A stretch of DNA of 24,355 bases, from positions 1 to 24,355 of the forward strand of contig CATLIP010000002.1 of NCBI GenBank assembly GCA_949957035.1, given 5' to 3'. The position numbers and the translations under genes were made by a program. Positions 21,641 through 24,355 of this stretch are shown here, piece after piece. Numbering within the stretch: the first letter of the stretch is position 1; every line of letters begins with the position of its first letter. A model generated the notes under the pieces. The model did no database searches, had not been told where the DNA came from, and saw only the letters and a program-made list of their open reading frames with translations. The stretch is from an uncultured Lachnospiraceae bacterium (lineage in GTDB: Bacteria > Bacillota_A > Clostridia > Lachnospirales > Lachnospiraceae).

Positions 21641-22330
21641 CTACTTGCTATTTTTCTTCTGCTTCTCTACATATAATTGTCTCAGCAATACAACCAAAGC
21701 CGATAATCCAAACAGGATAAACAGCGCCGTTACCAAAAGCTTTGCTCCCCCGGTCAGCATCCCGCCTACATAGGAATATACAATGGTCGCGGGTAGTTGT
21801 CCGATTCCTGTCGCAACCATAAAGCTCCCAAAGGACATGGAGGTAAGCCCCGCCGCATAACTTACGATATCAAACGACATGAAGGGAAGAAGTCTTGCAA
21901 TTAAAATGCTCATCCGGCCATATTTTTCAAAGAAAACGTCTATCTGCTTTAGTCCAGCTTTACTCGTGAGTTTTTCTGCGACGTCACGTCCTAAGATTCT
22001 TGCAATATAGAAACAAACGGCTGCTCCTGCCATTGCGCTGGTCCAGGACAAAACAGCGCCCTGCCACCATCCGAACAGATTCGCATTGGCAAAGGTTATC
22101 AAAAATGCCGGAAGGGGCGCCGCTATGGACTGCAGAATCATCAGCCCAAAGGAAACCGCCGCCGCATATGCCCCATAAGACGCCACAAAATCCTTAACCA
22201 CCGTAAAATCTCCGGTAGAAAACATCTGAATAATATGATTCATCCCTCTGTTTACAGATGGGACGAAGAAATACGCCGCAAAAGCCGCGGCAATCGTTAT
22301 AATAAGGATTATCTTTTTCTTATTCTTCAT
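21641..22330 (-). CDS. TVP38/TMEM64 (DedA-like) membrane protein, second copy
   Basis: 229 residues, multi-pass VTT-domain protein. Core: FANANLFGWWQGAVLSWTSAMAGA with the 'FG...G' re-entrant motif, YIARILGRD, and LIARLLPFMSFDIVSYAAGLTSM, corresponding to the conserved Arg-x-x-Pro loop. It is clearly diverged from the copy at 16267-16950, so not a recent duplication. The frame opens with GTG at 22360 inside the rhodanese gene, but the ATG at 22330 has GAGAGG seven bases upstream and only 16 bases separate it from the rhodanese stop. Paired with a rhodanese lipoprotein exactly as in the downstream operon. Confidence 0.88.
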   Translation of the reverse strand: MKNKKKIILIITIAAAFAAYFFVPSVNRGMNHIIQMFSTGDFTVVKDFVASYGAYAAAVSFGLMILQSIAAPLPAFLITFANANLFGWWQGAVLSWTSAMAGAAVCFYIARILGRDVAEKLTSKAGLKQIDVFFEKYGRMSILIARLLPFMSFDIVSYAAGLTSMSFGSFMVATGIGQLPATIVYSYVGGMLTGGAKLLVTALFILFGLSALVVLLRQLYVEKQKKNSK

Positions 22331-22346
22331 ACTCATACCTCTCGCA

Positions 22347-23345
22347 TTATTCCACTTCACCTACAACGGCCCAGCGCCAGAAAGACTGGTCGTAGTTATA
22401 GGAATTTTCAAATCCACACATTTCCAATACAAGCTGAACATATGCAGAGCGGATTCCTCCTGTACAGTATGCCACAATCTCGTCGTCCTTCTCAAGCCCT
22501 GCCTCCTTAAACATCCCTGTCAACTCTTTGTTAGGCTTAAGCGTTCCGTCCTGTTGGAATAAATCCGTGTACCGAATGTGGATTGCTCCCGGAAGATGCC
22601 CTCCTTTCGCCTCGCCATACAAGATTGCTCCATTATATTCCTCGTCAGTACGGACATCGACAATCTTATACCTGTCATAATTCTTCTGTAACTCCTCCGT
22701 TGACATCACATGGGAATTATCAATCTCTGTAACCCTTACCTCGGAAGGCTCGGGCCTTGACGCAAAAAGCTGTGTGGCCGCCCCTGCCTCTTTGACGGCG
22801 CTTAAGCCCCCGTCTACCATCTTTACATCTGTATATCCTGCTGCCAGCAGCTCCCACAGAAGCCTTGCATCGTCTCCCCATCCCTCTAAGGTTTCTCCCA
22901 GCAAAATGACCTCTTTATCCTTCGTAATTCCAAGATTCCCTAATGTCTGAGACAAAACTTCAGGAGACTGTATCCGTCCCCAGTTCTCGTCCCCTTCTTT
23001 GCCCTCCTGAACGGACCAGTCCTGCCATACCGTAGCGACCGCTCCCTCTACTGTGCCGAGAATCGCCTGTTTCTCCCCTCTTCCGTCTACAAAGATAGTA
23101 TCCTTTGCTCCAACACGCCCTGCCGCGTACTCACCGTCTACCACCCACTTGCCATGAAACCTTCCGTCGTCTATAGCATCCTCTTCTCCCCCTTCAGAAT
23201 CCTCTCCTTCGTCCTTTACATCTTCCTCTGTTTCTTGGATTTCTTCCCGTTCTACCGGCTCGGCCGTTCCTTTGCTGCATCCCCCAAGCAACGTTCCGCC
23301 CAGAATCACAGCAAACAAAAGTGCATATATACTTTTCTTTTTCAT
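22347..23345 (-). CDS. Rhodanese-family sulfurtransferase lipoprotein, second copy
   Basis: 332 residues. Lipobox LLGGC (Cys23) after a short signal peptide, then a very acidic linker (about 30-60). Tandem rhodanese domains: the first lacks cysteine in the active loop (LLGETLEGWGDDAR), the second has CTGGIR (294-299, Cys294), close to the CTGG loop of mercaptopyruvate/thiosulfate sulfurtransferases. The active loop differs from CGTGWR of the YnjE-like paralogue, so donors may differ. AAGGAGA precedes the ATG. First gene of the upstream operon with TVP38, glycosyltransferase and kinase-fold genes. Predicted extracellular sulfur transfer; substrate unknown. Confidence 0.9.
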   Translation of the reverse strand: MKKKSIYALLFAVILGGTLLGGCSKGTAEPVEREEIQETEEDVKDEGEDSEGGEEDAIDDGRFHGKWVVDGEYAAGRVGAKDTIFVDGRGEKQAILGTVEGAVATVWQDWSVQEGKEGDENWGRIQSPEVLSQTLGNLGITKDKEVILLGETLEGWGDDARLLWELLAAGYTDVKMVDGGLSAVKEAGAATQLFASRPEPSEVRVTEIDNSHVMSTEELQKNYDRYKIVDVRTDEEYNGAILYGEAKGGHLPGAIHIRYTDLFQQDGTLKPNKELTGMFKEAGLEKDDEIVAYCTGGIRSAYVQLVLEMCGFENSYNYDQSFWRWAVVGEVE

Positions 23346-23565
23346 ACATTCTCCTTATCTTTTTTTTATATCCTATCATAAAAGAAAGGCAGAAGTATAA
23401 TTGATATTTTCAATAATCATATAGACTTTTTCTATTAACATTATTATTCGCAAGATATTCCATTAATTTTACATGCAAATGTTTTCTTTCTATGCCTTTG
23501 GCCGATATAACATATATACCAGATTATAATATTCCTTTTATTTGACGGCAGGAAGGAGGAATTTC

Positions 23566-24339
23566 ATGAAAATCAACGCTAAACCGGCTTTATATTATTC
23601 TAACTTTTCGATAGGGAGCCAAAAAGGAGCGAATATTGAATACGACACAAAACCAGAAAAGGGGGATACCCTTGCTGAGGAAGACAGGCTTACGGAATCC
23701 GAAAAACTTGCCGGGGAGGACAGACTTACGGAGGCTGAAAAACTTGCCGAGTCTTTAAAAGCCAACTCCAAACAGGAGCATGAGGATACTGGTACAGACA
23801 AGTTCAAAGTTTCCTGCTCCATACCCGACGACTCTACGGGTCAGCTTGCGGCTATGCTCGCAAGGGCCGAGACTCAGATGGATGTGCAGCAGGTTTCCAC
23901 TAAGGCGTTACGGGCGTTGAATGCCCTAAAGATGTCTGCAATATTTGCAGAGGGTGACGATGCGAAGAAGGCTGCGCAGCGAATCCGGCGGATGGAGAAG
24001 TTAATCAACCGCATTTCCAAAAAACAACAGCAGCTTAACAAGGAAGATGTCCTGGAATTACAGAGACGGTCTGCCGAAAAGCGAAAAGAGATGCAGCGGG
24101 AGCAGGAGCTTCGCCGGGAGCTGGACACCAAACGCACCAAACGCCGCAGAGATGAGCGCAATTACGCCAATCGGGAGGTTGCTCAGGATAACAAAGAGGC
24201 TTCACAGGAGATGTATGCGAATATGGCCAACGCCGCCGCTTCGGCTCCAACTCCTGACCTTTCGGCGCTTGCAGACTTCGGAGGGGCCGCCCCGGAGCTT
24301 TCCATGGCAGAAGGCGCCGGCTTCGACATAACTGTATAG
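23566..24339 (+). CDS. Coiled-coil hypothetical protein with 12-residue repeat
   Basis: 257 residues, no signal peptide or membrane segment; family not recognised. Residues 36-59 are two copies of a 12-residue acidic repeat (L-A-x-E-D-R-L-T-E-x-E-K) and the start of a third. Residues 95-215 are helical, becoming a highly charged coiled coil (RRMEKLINRISKKQQQ through KRTKRRRDERNY). The tail is Ala/Pro-rich and ends GFDITV. AAGGAGG stands five to six bases before the ATG at 23566; a TTG start at 23542 is less likely. Transcribed divergently from the rhodanese operon and probably unrelated to it. A structural or scaffolding role is only a guess. Confidence 0.75.
   Translation: MKINAKPALYYSNFSIGSQKGANIEYDTKPEKGDTLAEEDRLTESEKLAGEDRLTEAEKLAESLKANSKQEHEDTGTDKFKVSCSIPDDSTGQLAAMLARAETQMDVQQVSTKALRALNALKMSAIFAEGDDAKKAAQRIRRMEKLINRISKKQQQLNKEDVLELQRRSAEKRKEMQREQELRRELDTKRTKRRRDERNYANREVAQDNKEASQEMYANMANAAASAPTPDLSALADFGGAAPELSMAEGAGFDITV
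23671..23742 (+). repeat. 36-bp tandem repeat, two copies, inside CDS
   Basis: Two imperfect in-frame copies of a 36-base unit, CTTGCTGAGGAAGACAGGCT... and CTTGCCGGGGAGGACAGACT..., followed by a partial third (CTTGCCGAGTC). They encode the 12-residue acidic repeat of the coiled-coil protein. Differences lie mostly at third codon positions, so the duplication is old and selected at the protein level. Confidence 0.85.
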
Positions 24340-24355
24340 CTTTTTTCTAACTATA

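Noticed and set aside
1..24355. CRISPR array, tRNA/rRNA, complete insertion sequence or prophage
   Set aside because: No regularly spaced repeats, no cloverleaf-like or rRNA sequence, no transposase or integrase with catalytic motifs was seen.

Overview
The window looks like chromosome of a Gram-positive, gut-type Firmicute, most likely a Lachnospiraceae / Clostridium cluster XIVa relative. This is inferred from AGGAGG-type ribosome binding sites on almost every gene, consensus sigma-A promoters, lipobox lipoproteins, a ThiT-type ECF thiamine S-component behind a TPP riboswitch, and an Rpn-family (PD-(D/E)XK) pseudogene. No RNA genes other than the riboswitch, no CRISPR array and no intact insertion sequence were seen.

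Left part (1-4723): two unrelated ABC-2 export systems are divergently transcribed from a shared intergenic region holding one excellent promoter in each direction. The minus operon is permease, ATPase, and the first codons of a likely second permease at the window edge. The plus operon is a COG4586-type ATPase with two ABC2_membrane_6-type permeases.

Middle part (4736-9998): a cytosolic-type L-asparaginase is followed closely by a small glutaredoxin-like protein. Then come a nucleoside hydrolase and a translationally coupled fusion of a GNAT-like acyltransferase with a soluble P-type-ATPase-like HAD domain. Beyond them lies a decayed Rpn-family nuclease gene and an AT-rich stretch of about 1.2 kb with one small orphan ORF and a strong terminator.

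Right part (10048-23345, all minus strand): this is the most interesting region. An operon reads, in transcription order: YnjE-like rhodanese lipoprotein, small membrane protein, TVP38/TMEM64 protein, a three-part fusion (DUF2064/TIGR04282 transferase + two [4Fe-4S] clusters + two HdrD-like CCG modules), a TIGR04283 transferase, and a YnjB/YnjC/YnjC/YnjD ABC importer. Upstream of it are thiT with its TPP riboswitch and a second unit: rhodanese lipoprotein, TVP38 protein, family-2 glycosyltransferase, and an APH/choline-kinase-fold protein with an altered catalytic loop. The content mirrors the E. coli ydjXYZ-ynjABCDE cluster (TVP38, Fe-S protein, TVP38, ABC importer, rhodanese) but adds several transferases and fuses the Fe-S component to one of them. 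I infer a linked system that imports a small molecule and handles sulfane sulfur (or selenium/arsenic analogues) together with sugar or nucleotidyl transfer at the membrane. The substrate is unknown.

The right edge (23566-24339, plus) holds a coiled-coil hypothetical protein with a 12-residue tandem repeat.
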